Assembly: GCA_045837725.1 (NCBI GenBank)
Contig: JBEWZL010000239.1
Location: 682,001 to 746,000, forward strand
Origin: Vermamoeba vermiformis
Taxonomy: Eukaryota > Tubulinea > Echinamoebida
Direction of reading: 5' to 3'
Length of the DNA stretch: 64,000 nt
The notes below the pieces were generated by a model. It ran no database searches, was not told where the DNA came from, and saw nothing but the letters and a program-made list of their open reading frames with translations. The position numbers and the translations under genes were made by a program. Below, piece by piece: positions 38,004 to 49,792 of this stretch (position 1 is its first letter; the number at the start of each line of letters is the position of its first letter).

Positions 38004-38964
38004 CTATTTGAAGCTCAACTTTTCGATGATTTCTTCGTCTTCAGTTTGTTTTGCGTTGTAAATGTACCAAGCCCGTTCAGAAGCAGGCAACTCTTTCACA
38101 TCGATCTTTTTGAGCACACATTTGATCACATTTACGTCCTGCGAGTTCAGTGCCCACATCAACAAGGTGTGCTTGGTGATAGACCCGAGCATGTGACTCT
38201 CCAACAGTTCTTCGACCAGCGGCACCTTCTTGTATTGGATCGCTGCGGGCATAAGTGTGTCGTAATAGTAGAATTCTCTCTAAGATATTAGATAAGTATT
38301 ATGATCTTTTATCTACTTACTCGTCGAAATAGGCCGTAAACTTCGCTGTCGCCGCTCCGAACTGCGGCTCTTAAAATGTCCGTATAATTATACGTAGACT
38401 CGGTTGGCACCGTATCGTTCATTAGCTTGAATATGTAGCGCACCATCTCTTTGTTGTAGCTATTATCGTACCGTGCGAGATAAGCGAAAGCTGATGAATC
38501 CACTATTAAATGTTGCTGCTCGTCCATTTGGCAGAAACCAAGACGTAGCAATTGACGAAACATTTCAAATCGGTTCAACCTGATGGCAGTACGATAAGCA
38601 TCATATATCTCTTCATTGTCTTTGTATTTGTCCCAATCAATGAGGTCGAACAACTCTTTTCGATCGAACTCGACTATGGCAGGTAACGACTTTGCGACGT
38701 CGACGCGAGGATCGTTGATGAGCATTTTGAATGTTTTTGATAGCCCCAAGTTTGCTGCTTTCTTAATGGGTTCATTATCATTTTTGTTTGGGATGACACG
38801 CGAATCTGTCAACAAAAGTTCGCTAGATAGCTGAGAGAATATTTTTGATACATAAATCCAATCAAGTGGAATTAATGGCAATAAATGGTGCTGAATAATA
38901 TCCAACGGCAAACTGAGAAATATTAAATCGGTGATTATTAGTAAGATATAATTTCCTACCTCAT
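38004..38964 (-). CDS. F-box-like / ankyrin-related protein B
   Basis: Exons 38960-38964 (5 nt: ATG plus two bases), 38321-38912, 38004-38279; 290 aa. Paralogue of the gene at 34715: PLDWIYVSKIFSQL matches PLDWLFVNKHFHDL, LLTDSRVIPNKNDNEPIKKA matches LLTDDRVDPSINDNHAIKNA. The ankyrin repeats are more eroded and the CaaX-like end is absent (ends in KLSFK). The start exon was inferred because the main open frame begins with TTG; the 5-nt exon joined by a GTAGG...CAG intron supplies an ATG in frame. Converges with hydrolase B (65 bp between stops). Confidence 0.75.
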
Positions 38965-39242
38965 TACGATGAGTTATTTTCGCGATCGTTTATTGTTGTG
39001 TTAGAGTTGCAAAATCTAAAACAAGATGGAAGGAACTAATAACGAACGTTTCGCATTCGTGTCCCGTGTTCGTCTCATTATCAAATAATATGCTGAACGC
39101 TGTTTGATTATTAGGTTTTCTGAGTTGGCTAATGCTACTCATTTATGCAACAAGAAAATAGTTTTGGCGCGGATCTTTGATGTTCGCAACGTTTTTGCTT
39201 GGACTAACCACTTGTTTTATTACAAAAGGTGAAGGTAGTACC

Positions 39243-41043
39243 CTACAGTTCGTCTCTGAAATTGGATAAATATTCTTCGTCCTTCTTATCATCCGGTTTG
39301 TTATTGTCGTTATTATCGCGCTGTTCACTATCGCTGTCAGTAGTCTTTGCAGTTATTTCTTCCTCTTTTTGTTGCTGTTGCTCGCGTTTCTCTTGAATTC
39401 TTTTGCGAATTCTCTCGCTCTGCGATTCCTCTTTGGCACTCTTTGTCTGATCATTCTCGCTCGTGCCTTGTGCTGTTGTCTGTTCAACGGGCTTAGTTTT
39501 GTCCTCGCCAGTCGTGGCTGCCTGTTTTTGATCCGCTGCAATGGGTTCCTCAAGCACGTTGTTGTGCGTGACGGCGTGCGAGTAACAAGTGATCTTTTCT
39601 GGCTGCATCAACGACTTTTTGAACTTGGGATGGCGACAGATCAGTGGCGTGTCAATGCGCACTGTGTAGCGGCACGTGGCAGGTTCCTAATGTTGCCGTG
39701 AGCGACAGTTCATAACGATTTAACACAGCCGTGCATACCTTGATCTCGGTGATGGCGCTAGTCTCACTGCCAGGCATGCAATAGAAGCGAATCTCAGCCT
39801 CGCGCGGAATATCTTGCACATCACACTGCGTGCCTTTAATGTACTTGATGGCAAAGTAGTCCTTGCCTTCCAATTCTGTGCACATTAATAGCTTGGTTGG
39901 TACCAGTCATCTAATTTGCTTGAATGCACTTACTAGGCTTTTTGCTGCTTGGCTCTTGTTTCTCCGTGGGTGCAGACTTGACTTTGAACTTCTTGACACG
40001 CACGCGCTGTTCGACTTTCTCGTCCTCGTCTCTGTCCGCAGCATCGAGCTGTGCATCAGCATCAGCGTCTTCGTCCTCTTCCAAGTCCTCAATCTTGATG
40101 CCGAGTCTCTCGAGCGTGTTCTTGAGCTCTTCTTCCATCTCTTCATCGCCCGTGTCAAACATGCCACCGCTCTTCTTGTGGCCCTGCGCGCTCAAGCTCT
40201 CGTCCTCCTCGTCGTCTTCGCTGTTCTCATCGCCCTCGTTGTGCGCGCTCAAGTCTGACAGTTGTGGCAACTCACCCACTTCAACGGGGTCGTATCCTAC
40301 ACGAGTAATCAGCACCATATTATGTGATGTATATTATAGTATTAATGCGTACCTAGCGCGAAGTTAGCGTCTTTCGGAATGTTGCCCGCTTTGTCCAAGT
40401 GAAATTGCTTCATGTGCTTGCCGTAGCAGAATTCATAAGTCCACCAGCCTTCCCACTGCATAAATCATATCAATTATAGATATTGGATTGATATAGCAAT
40501 TTAATACGTACCTTGCGCAAACAGTTGCTGAGTAAGGGAACCAAGTAAGGTTCAAATTTTTGATCCAGATCTTCGTCTTGGTTCTCATTGCTGACATCTT
40601 GATACTTGGGAATATAACAAGTATATTTTTTATGTCTCTTCAACATGTCTAATTTACTGAACTTGTCGTCAGGATAATTCTGTCCAAGCAAAAAATTAAT
40701 TATGCGAATATAAATTCCAAAATTATTAATAATTGATAGGAATACTCTATTGGTGCATAATATATCATGTAAAAATTATATTTGATATTATTCGTTTTAT
40801 CTTTTTCGTTTGTGGTAAGAACCAGATTGCCACGTCAGATCATAAAACTCGCTTTAAATCAATGCAACATACCAATAAATTAAATTTCTTGGCATCCTCT
40901 ACCCATACTATTTCATACTTAAGTGGATTTAATGACGCGTCATCCACGAGCTTTGATCCGGTGGCGGATGGGATGCTGGCCATCAATAGACCAGCGCCAA
41001 TAAATACTAAGCACGCACAATAGGTCCTCCACCGCGGGTCCAT
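39243..41043 (-). CDS. OS-9/Yos9-like ER lectin with RDEL retention signal
   Basis: Exons 40873-41043, 40512-40679, 40353-40455, 39934-40296, 39739-39875, 39243-39686; 461 aa. Signal peptide (residues 8-28). MRH (mannose-6-phosphate receptor homology/PRKCSH) domain pieces: WEGWWTYEFCYGKHMKQFH, IPREAEIRFYCMPG and CRYTVRIDTPLICRHPKF. These are the hallmarks of OS-9/XTP3-B lectins, which read trimmed N-glycans in ER-associated degradation. The very C terminus is RDEL, an ER-retrieval signal. An acidic Asp/Glu-rich block of about 110 residues (exon 39934-40296) interrupts the MRH domain, which is unusual. The alternative ATG at 41067 would add eight residues before the signal peptide. Confidence 0.87.
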
Positions 41044-41182
41044 TGTGAATGTACGTCGATTGTTCAAAAAAATTAGCGTTTAAAGGCCGCCTTTTTTGTT
41101 TTTGACACTAAAATTTTCCAGGGCAAACACCAGAGATCCGCGTCAAAAGGCTATTTACAATTTATTTTACGACTATAGTACA

Positions 41183-43414
41183 TTATTTATAATTGAGCTG
41201 CGACAAGAACAATTCCACATCAAGATTCTCAGGCAGTTTAGTTTCCTCCAGCTTTTGTTTTTTGTTCTGTTGCTCTGTCTCGCCCTGTTAACAAAAATAC
41301 AAACAATTAATTCCGTGTATTAACATTTAATAATATTTAAATATCAACTTACGCCTAAGGTGCTAGCAGTTCGTTTCGTGCCCAAGATCTTCCGTTTTCT
41401 TCGCTGACTCGTTTTGCTCTTGCTGTTCTCATCGCTGCTGTTGCTGTTGTGGTTGTGCACGACCGCGCTGTTGCTGTCAGTGTTCTGCACCGCATTGACC
41501 GTGTTTGAATTGTTCAAAAAGTTGCGCCACTCCGTTGACACGTGTCGCTGCACGTTCTTATCGTGATCTTCAATCTGTTGCGGCACCACAATCGTGGCAT
41601 TGGCATTGTTGTTGTGCAGGTCAGTCACGTGATTGTTGTCGCCTGACTGCGCGGTGGCGTGCACATTGTCGAGCTCTTCGTTCAGCGGTGTCAACGTTTC
41701 AGTCGACTGCAAAATGCTGTGGAAGAAGCTCGCTGTGTTCTGCGCGTGTTGATCGACCTCTTCAGTGCTCGTGTTCAACAGCGCGGCAAAATCAATCTCG
41801 TCGTTGTGCGCGTAAGTGTTGGCCTGATAGCCCTTGTCAAACGTATTGAAGTTCAACAAATTGTCCGTGCTCGTGTTCAGCCGTTCAAAGCTGTCGACGT
41901 TGTTATTGTTGCTGTGATTGGACATGATCGTGTTGTTGTTCGGATTGCTGTCCAGCGTTTGATGTGCCGCATTGACGTTGTTCGATGAGTGCGAGTCATT
42001 GCTTTGATGCGACAAGTTGAGCGTGTCCACGTGTTCTGAATGGAATAGCGGCTCGAACATTGGATCTGCCGTCAAACTATTCAAAATTTCATCGATCGCA
42101 TTTGGCGGGATCCATTCGTTTGGATCAGCAACGACAGGTTCAGGGCTCCTATAATCACTTATTATTGTCACGTACTTGAATCATACATATCTAGTACTTA
42201 CGTCAGTCGACTGTTGATCAAATCGGCGAGTTTCTGCTGCAGCGGCTGATTTTGCATCAACAATTTGAATCCGTTCTCCATGAACTCACGACTCATCTCA
42301 TCGTGCACTTGATTCGAATCTGCATCGGCTTCAAAGTTCAAGCTCTGCTTCGCTTTGGGCGAGGGCGAGTACTTTCTCGGCTTTGGTTTTCGTCGCGGCG
42401 TGGACGTGATTGGCGTGCGTGTGACAGTCTTGTTCGTGCTTGTTGGACTCAATAGCATGGCTGTGTTATCTGTAGCTGCGGCACTAGTCACATTGTTATT
42501 GTTGGTAGTTGCTGCAGACTCTTCAGCTGTTCGTGACACAGCTTGTTTTGGGCCAGGTGACTCGAGAATTTCAATCACAGGCAGCTGTGGCACGGGTCTG
42601 CTGTTCGTATTTGAAGGGCTAGTATTGTTCGCAGTGTCCATCACATTAGTGTTATTCGTGTTTTGAATGTCGTTGTTATGCACTTCCATCACTGGCTGAA
42701 TTTCAATTTGAGGTGGATCTATTTGCATCATCGTTGACGGCGTATTCATGTTCAAGCTCATTGGCGTATTTGCAATAGCAGTCATAGGGGTATTAATAGC
42801 GGGTGTATGCGCAGGAGTAGAATTTTTGTTTGGCTTATTATTAATCGGGATCGGATCGTCTGTCAGTCAACATTAATTTCCATTACATCGCGTTTGAAAT
42901 GCAAATTAATACATACCTAGATCTCGAGCTGGTCGTTGAGGCAAGAACATGTCGCGGTACATTGAGTAATCTTCGAGCAAGTCGTGTAAATTTTGCATTG
43001 TCTTTTTGGTGTGCGGATCTTGTCCAAAAGTGTTGATAAATTTTGTTTTCTTTTTCTCCTCATTTTTCAAGAATATATATTCGTTCAAGATCGAATGGAG
43101 GCTCTTGACTTTCTTGCTTGCCTGGTGAAAAATTAAAATTAATTTCACAAAAATTGATTATTGTAAATAATGGAAATGGCCACGTAATTAAATATTAATT
43201 TGCTTATAATCGTGCTTACTAATTTCATATTTTTGATGACATTTTTGGCTTCTTTTTCAAATATTTCCAAAGTCTGCTTGAACTTCTCTTCTTTTAAATA
43301 CCCTAACACAAGAAATGCAACCTCTTGACGGGTCACTACTTGCGGGTATTTTTTGTTGGGTAATGTGCCCATCTTTTGGTCGTTTGAAAAAAATGCTGTT
43401 CGTTTGGCGCGCAT
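41183..43414 (-). CDS. LisH-domain protein, NPAT-like N terminus
   Basis: Exons 43220-43414, 42917-43121, 42202-42859, 41353-42148, 41183-41284; 651 aa. A LisH motif is at about residues 29-60 (TRQEVAFLVLGYLKEEKFKQ), followed by KSLHSILNEYIFLKNEE, reminiscent of NPAT, the cyclin E/CDK2 substrate that activates histone genes. Most of the rest is disordered and rich in Asn, Thr, Ser and Pro, including TPRRKPKPRKYSPSPKAKQ (SP/TP sites and basic residues). The C terminus is KLPENLDVELFLSQLNYK. NPAT orthology is a guess based on the N terminus; other LisH transcription factors are possible. Confidence 0.65.
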
Positions 43415-43733
43415 TTTTATTTATCAAATTTTGGCGCAGAAACGAACATCACTAAGCAACTAATTAAATGAATAATTATCGCGTGCATTTGAATTACAGG
43501 AATTAATTGGTCGTGTCCGACCATAGATCCGATCAAGCACCGCAGTAACTTTCTGATCTCAAAAAATGTTCATAAAAGAGGTACAACCAACCGCAACCAT
43601 ATAATGTCTTTTCGCATTCGTTTGTGCAATATTCAACTGAGCTGTAATATTGCGTCGATTTTTTTTGTGATTAATTCTTCGCGTCTGGCAATTTAATTAA
43701 AATCGAGCTGATAAACAGTCATACACGAGTATT
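43415..43733. promoter_or_regulatory. Divergent intergenic region LisH gene / HNH gene
   Basis: 319 bp between divergent starts, AT-rich; probable shared promoter. No RNA gene or repeat recognised. Confidence 0.35.
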
Positions 43734-45097
43734 ATGTTCAGCTCAACGGTGCAAAGAGAGTTGTGGTTGCCGAGAACACTCAACGGCGCAGCAGTCAAGC
43801 TGCAGATTCCAAAAGAATGGAGAGATCAAGGTGGCTCGTATCGCATATTATTGCGGTATAATAAGGAAACTTGCGATCCTATTTCAATTGCCTTCAAGAA
43901 CGATAAGTCAGGCGATGATTGGAAGCAAAATTCATATTACTTTACCAATCCAGCTTTCGCAGGTAAATTTATTTATTTGATTTTAAGTTTGCTTTGTGGT
44001 CAAAATATTCAAAACATGTTATATTTACAGTTAAAATATTAATTAAAATACCTGCAGGAACAAAATTTTTGGATGGCTTTCGTGAGTGGACGGTAGCAAT
44101 TAACGCGAATAAAAAATGGATACCAAGCAAGTCTACAGATTATTATGAAGGAAAATTACCACCGTAAGTATTACAAGAAATTTTAAACTTTAGATTCGAC
44201 AAAATATCTAAATGACGTCATTGAAAGCAAACCTGAGAAGCCAAAGACTCCAACTACTCAACGCAAGGCCACGCCTAAGAAAAATAACAATAAAGAAGCT
44301 GATGCAAATAACGCTGAACAGAAAACTAGCAACACTGAAGACGAAGATGCAGCGAAAAAGAAAGCAGAAGAGGAAGAAAAGCTTAAGGCCGAGGAGCGTA
44401 AAGCTAAGCTCGTAAGTACTATTATAAGAAGATACTCGAGTATTGGCTCGTTGTTAGGGAGATAAATCTTTTGATCTGACTTTGTGTTGTCTTAGCTCGC
44501 GAGTGTCAACGCATTAGCCGACAAATATAACCAAATTAAAGAAGAAAATAGCGCCAAAGATGATAATACACTAGCTGCGGCTTTGAAATCTATCGCGCAG
44601 CGTCAAGGTACCGCGAGATTTTGTTCGAGATTGCGTTGGATCCTCAACTCATCGTTACATGCTTAATAGGTGGACTAATTCGCGATGAATTGTTGACGTT
44701 GTACAATAACAAATGCGCTGCAAGTGGATCTGGCTCGAAGATGTTGCTCGAAGTCGCTTGGATCGAGAAACAAGTATCAGAGGAGGAAGAGGGCAGCAAT
44801 GATAAGGATAAATATTATGGTACTAATAACGCACTGATACTCACCTCTGAACTGCACTCGTTGTTCGATCTGTACCACTGGACCTTGTCAGACGAGTACG
44901 AGATCATGCTGAGCGATGCATTGCTGGACAACAGTGGTGACAATGAGGCTGATGCGCGCATTGTGGCATTGGACGGCAAGAAGATCCAATTGCCTGAAAA
45001 CAACGCTGCTTGGCCGTCGTTGGATCACATCCGACATCATCGACTTGTTGCGCTCAAGTTGAACGAGTATACTAAGACCAAAGTGCAAGCGAAATAA
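43734..45097 (+). CDS. HNH-fold (HNH_2-type) protein, probably catalytically altered
   Basis: Exons 43734-43962, 44058-44163, 44228-44411, 44496-44607, 44670-45097; 352 aa. The N-terminal beta-rich domain has WTVAINANKKW and DYYEGKLPP. A Lys/Glu-rich linker separates it from a C-terminal HNH_2-like domain: DELLTLYNNKCAASG, then NNALILTSELHSLFDLYHWTL. This resembles fungal/amoebal HNH proteins. The usual AAHI at the first catalytic His reads VAWI here, while the H of ELHSLFD remains. Nuclease activity is therefore doubtful. Splice sites at 44164 and 44608 were chosen by phase; closer alternatives give stops. Confidence 0.72.
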
Positions 45098-45310
45098 TTG
45101 TAATATTTATTGTTGTATTAAATTAATTGTTGTGCCCGCGGAGGTAGTTGGTGCCTTTCACTGAAAAAATGTCAAGCCGATTTTTCCTTTATTTTCAGTA
45201 GTTCTTATTATATTTGACTAAAGACCACTAACTGTCGATAGTTTGTATTTATTGTAAATTAATATCATCATATTGTGTAACGTTATCGTTTGTATACTTA
45301 TTGAAGCAAG

Positions 45311-48074
45311 ATGGCCAGCGAAAATATTTCTCACACTCCTGAATACGTGGAATTAAAGTTTGGCGATGCTATTGATAAGAGAATAGCTACTTTGTCCAAA
45401 TTTGAAGGTCTTGGAGCACCAGATCTTGTCTGTAAGTTGATATTTCAAATTTTCTAAAATTACATTTAGTTTTTACGAATAAATATGATATCTGGTAAAG
45501 TGTTTCATAGTTTGCATATTATTATAAATTTTAGAAGTATTTTCTATTGCTGATTTTTCCTTCAACCTGTCAGATCTCGTAAAGGAAGCACAAACAACTT
45601 CTAGAATCTTGAACGTATTCATGAAACCTAAAAGTAAGCATACTATAAAGTTGATATATTTATTTAAATGCTAATTAACATCTTTTTCATTCATTTTAAA
45701 GCTTCTGAGGGCTCTTTTCATTGGATCCTCACCAAAATATCTTCAATGAAAGATATTACCGGCTATTGCTCCGTAAGTTTTAAATAAAACCAATATTTAA
45801 ATAGTATTCTCACCGCTTGCATTTAGACCTTATTAGAAAGTCAAGAAAAAGCCTTTGCGTTGAGTCCCACTCGCGCCACACCAACTCAATTTCAATACTG
45901 CACTTACAACGCCTTCAGAAAAGTTGATTTGCACGTCGTCATTGACTCGTTGCCAGTGGTAGCTCCGAGCAATGCACCGAACAATAACAACAATAATACC
46001 AATGATTCCAGCAAGCGCTCAACTGGCCTCGTCATCGGTGACCGTAACAAACTGCGTGCTGTGGCTTATTTCGTCGACAGCACTGGCAACTCGTAAGAAC
46101 ACACTATTATATTCATAATGATGCAAGGACAGGTAATTAAGCGTTATCTATTCAGTAAGCAGGCCCAAGACTCAGATCTGAGTGCCGAATTTTGGAATGA
46201 AATCTACGTGTCCTCAGTGTTGCGCGCACTCGACGCAGGTCCACACACCACACGCCTTGTCAAGCCCTTGAAGTTGGTCGATCCTCTCGTTCATCCACAA
46301 GACGAGCAACAGTTCCTGTCGGCTGCTGAGAAGCTCTTGAGCCACGGCAATGAACTTGGCTCTAACTTCGGCTCGTTGTTCAATCGCCTCGAGGAGATCA
46401 TTGTGCGATATTTCTCGCGTCAAAAGCGCTACGACATTGTGTTGGGATTCTTCCAAAATGGTACGTCAATACTTGTCTTGATCTCCTTTTTTGACACCTG
46501 CGTTTAGTTGTCAGCGAAGATCCCGACTACCAAGCAATCATTGCAAAGATTTATCGCAAGACTGGTCGTGCTGGCAATGCAGTCGACTTGTTGCCCAGCT
46601 ACAAGCCAGGCAATCCATTGAGCCCTGCAATTTTTGTCGAGACTGTTCGCGCGATGATTGCCGACGGACAGAACTCTGCCGCATTGGACTTGGCTCAAAT
46701 TGCTGCCGCCGCTCATCCCGAAGTGTTGAAGGTCAGATTTGCCTTGGCCCACGCACACTTGGCCAACAAGAAGTACGCTGATGTGTTGTTGACGTTGAAC
46801 GACTTGACGCTGCCCAACAACTACACCACTTTGCCCGAAGACAGGTACGAGGTATAGTCGTCGATAAGTGCAGGATTAACGTTGATAATTAATTAGAGTC
46901 GGCAAAGTTAATTTTGTTCGTGAAACCGAGCCCAAGTTGAACATTCCTCACCCTGATTTGTTGCTCGAAAAAGAATTGTTCAATTTCGACGAAGAGGAGT
47001 CCAATGTCGATATTCTGCTCAAGCGCACTGACTTGACCAAAGAAGAGAGCAAGATTTACAAGTTGTTGGTGCACATCTACCGCGAGATTGGCTTCAGACA
47101 AATGTCCGAGCTCTACGTCAAACTGTTCGCCAAGAAGTCCAAGTCATTCTTGCTCGAGAGCGTGTCACGTGCTGGTTACGTACCTCCAAAGCGTAACGAC
47201 GACGAAGAGGCCAAGATCAAATCAGACAACATGGAAAAAGTCAACCTGAATGCTAAGCCGTAAGTGTTGGATTATGGATTTATTATAACGACGTATTAAC
47301 TCGGTAATATAGCAGTGACAATGACCGTGAAGTGAGCATCTTAGTGGACGATGAAAAGGCTCTTTACAACGTCGACTTCAACGCACTGAACATCACCGAC
47401 AAGAAGCCTCTCAGCTTGGCCCTTGAAAATGCCTTCAGATATTTGCAACAAGATCACAAGTACGTGCATTATATGTTAATAGAACACGATGTTAATCCTT
47501 TAATAGGGCGTACAAGGGCTGGGTAGATCTGACCAAGGGCGAGTTTGCCGACAAAGCCGTGAAGAAATTGTTCCCAGCCGAGTTGACACGAATTGGTTTG
47601 ATCGCTCATCGTCTCGAATACCTCAAAGAGAGCGAGCATTTGTTCGCGACTTATTGCGCACAAAAGTTCTGGTCCACCACTGTTTGGCTAGAACTCGTCG
47701 CGATCTACACTGAACGCAAAGACGTCAAGTAAGTATAAGCAACCTGTTATATATAGAGCAACGTTAACTCGATGTCAGGAACGCACTTATTGCTGCCAAC
47801 CATATTCTGAATCACTTGACTCAACTTTATCAGTCCACCAAAGTAAGTTTGACTCGTGTCTGCCAAACTTCCACTTCTATTTTGCTAATTTGCACAATAG
47901 GTTCCTACAGTGATCAAGGTGCATATTTACAACTTAATCTCGTTGACCACCTCCAAGAGAGTTCGTGACGTCGTTCGTCAATTGATCGAGCAAGAAAAGC
48001 TTCCGTTGCATCCGCAGATCCAACAGTTGGTTATTGATGCAACTATGGCCAAGGTCTTCAATTCTGAAAATTAA
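45311..48074 (+). CDS. ChAPs-family (Chs5-Arf1-binding, exomer-like) protein
   Basis: Exons 45311-45431, 45574-45633, 45702-45772, 45827-46092, 46156-46460, 46508-46844, 46897-47259, 47313-47459, 47507-47728, 47779-47842, 47901-48074; 709 aa, close to yeast Bch1/Bud7. The N terminus GLGAPDLVYLVKEAQ, the FRKVDLHVVIDSLP strand region and a TPR-like helical array (e.g. AALDLAQIAAAAHPEVLKVR) match the ChAPs pattern. In yeast, ChAPs with Chs5 form the exomer coat that carries chitin synthase and other cargo from the trans-Golgi to the surface. Recognition is by pattern only, so the family is probable rather than certain. Confidence 0.65.
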
Positions 48075-48211
48075 CAGGAATAAAGATACTCAATTTTGTG
48101 ATCAACGTGTCGTAAAAAGCGTTTCTTTTTCTCCTTCCCATTTTTATGTCAACTCATTCAAAATACAACACAAGCAACAAATTAATAATTTTATTTAATA
48201 CAACATAAATA

Positions 48212-49775
48212 ATGGATAGAAGCAAGCGACGGCACGAGAATCATTCAGATCAACCGCAGAAAAAAGTCAAAATAAATAATAGAAATAATGACAATTTATT
48301 TCCATCGTTGGCAGAGTTACATGACGACATTTTGGACCATATTATTACCAAATTTTTAGGGGTGAGTTCCTTGCTTACCTTGGCAATGACATGCTCCAAG
48401 CTTAACAATTTAGTCAGTTCTCAATATAAGCGAATTATGCGCAGAATATTTCCTTGTCGTATGGATACAACCGAGGAAGTCAGAGATCAGATCCAATCCG
48501 AGTTGAAAAACATCGCAAAGATAGAGAAGGCTTTTAATAACAAAGTGCGAGTTATTGAGGTCGATGATGATCCTCAGCGCAATGTTCCACCAATTTTCAA
48601 ATCCTTTCCAGGGGATCCAAACAAATTGATGTGTGTTACGGCTGGAGCTGACAACAGCCTCGTGCAAATTGTAGACATGGAACAAGGCAATATTTATGCA
48701 GTCAGTATAAACTTCTCAATTCAAGATGTAGCAATGTCTTCCGATCAAAAAGTTGCTTTTCTCGGTCGGGATGGAAGAGTGCAGATCCACTCCGTCAAGA
48801 ATCCAGCGAATTGGACCAAAGTTTGTGCATTCAAAACCGAACTTCTGCGCGCTAATATTGTCTGGATGAGTAAGACGAGTCTGAGTGTAATTTAATGTCG
48901 AGTCTAATCCTCTCCTCCACAGGTTCTACTGGCCACTGGCTCATTTACCACAAGACAGTGGGCAATTATCAAATTGTTAATGAAATGGGCGAAACAATCA
49001 AAGAGGTGCAATACCAAGACAACAAGTGGCGTTTGTTCGCGATATCCGACGATGGATGTGACGCGGTTCTACTTTTATACAGGCGTAAGTGCAGCAATAG
49101 ATGATTCGTAAGTACTAACGTAGTTTATGCAGCATATAAATGTGGCACATTAAGTCGCGTTGATTTATTGACTAATGAAGCTACGTGGTTATCCGACACC
49201 GAAGACGCGGCAGATGATTTTTGCAACTTCAAATTTCTCACTGGCACTGATTGGGTGGCCGTACGAACGCTTTTAACATAGTAGCTGTATTCTAATTACG
49301 TGTTATTTAGTGGCAGAGAATGGGCACAGAGAAGTTTGCGCTGTTCATGTACAACTTGAAGACCGGTGAGCGCTACTGGACGCCAACGAGCTGCGGTCCA
49401 AGGCTATCGTACGGCGGCACAATGGTGTGCCACACAGGCGATAAATTCAAAGTCTTGAAGGTGCATGATCTCTACTCGGATGAGCGTTTCGAAATAGGTC
49501 CTTTTGATAATTGCAGGCTACATTCCGCGGAATGGACGCACCTGTTAGATGAAGACGGCAATGTGAACGAACGCATTGTAGCGACACTTAGTACTATCAA
49601 CCGTGCGATTGGTATAATCGATCCGAGCTCTGGCAAACTGTTAGCTGAAGTGTACAACGCGGGATATGACGTGCAGTGGAAGTTGTACTGCCTCTTGGCA
49701 AACGGTCGCACACTTGTATTTCACGACCAGTATGATCGACACGGCTTGTATTTCATGGTTTGGAACTTGTATTAA
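48212..49775 (+). CDS. F-box protein with beta-propeller-like C terminus (second)
   Basis: Exons 48212-48869, 48923-49084, 49133-49260, 49311-49775; 470 aa. A basic, probably nuclear N terminus (RSKRRHENHSDQPQKKVKI) precedes an F-box at residues 33-75 (LAELHDDILDHIITKFLG then MTCSKLNNLVSSQYKRI). Propeller-like strands follow (ADNSLVQIVDMEQGNIYAVS, KVAFLGRDGRVQIHSV, FALFMYNLKTGERYW). Probable SCF substrate receptor. Same overall architecture as the gene at 13618 but no obvious recent duplication. Its stop is 17 bp from the stop of the convergent GTPase gene. Confidence 0.75.
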
Positions 49776-49792
49776 ATCTATATCACATCGAT

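Noticed and set aside
48212-49775. Recent duplication of the two F-box/propeller genes (both 470 aa)
   Set aside because: Equal length appears coincidental; exon structure (12 vs 4) and sequence differ throughout.
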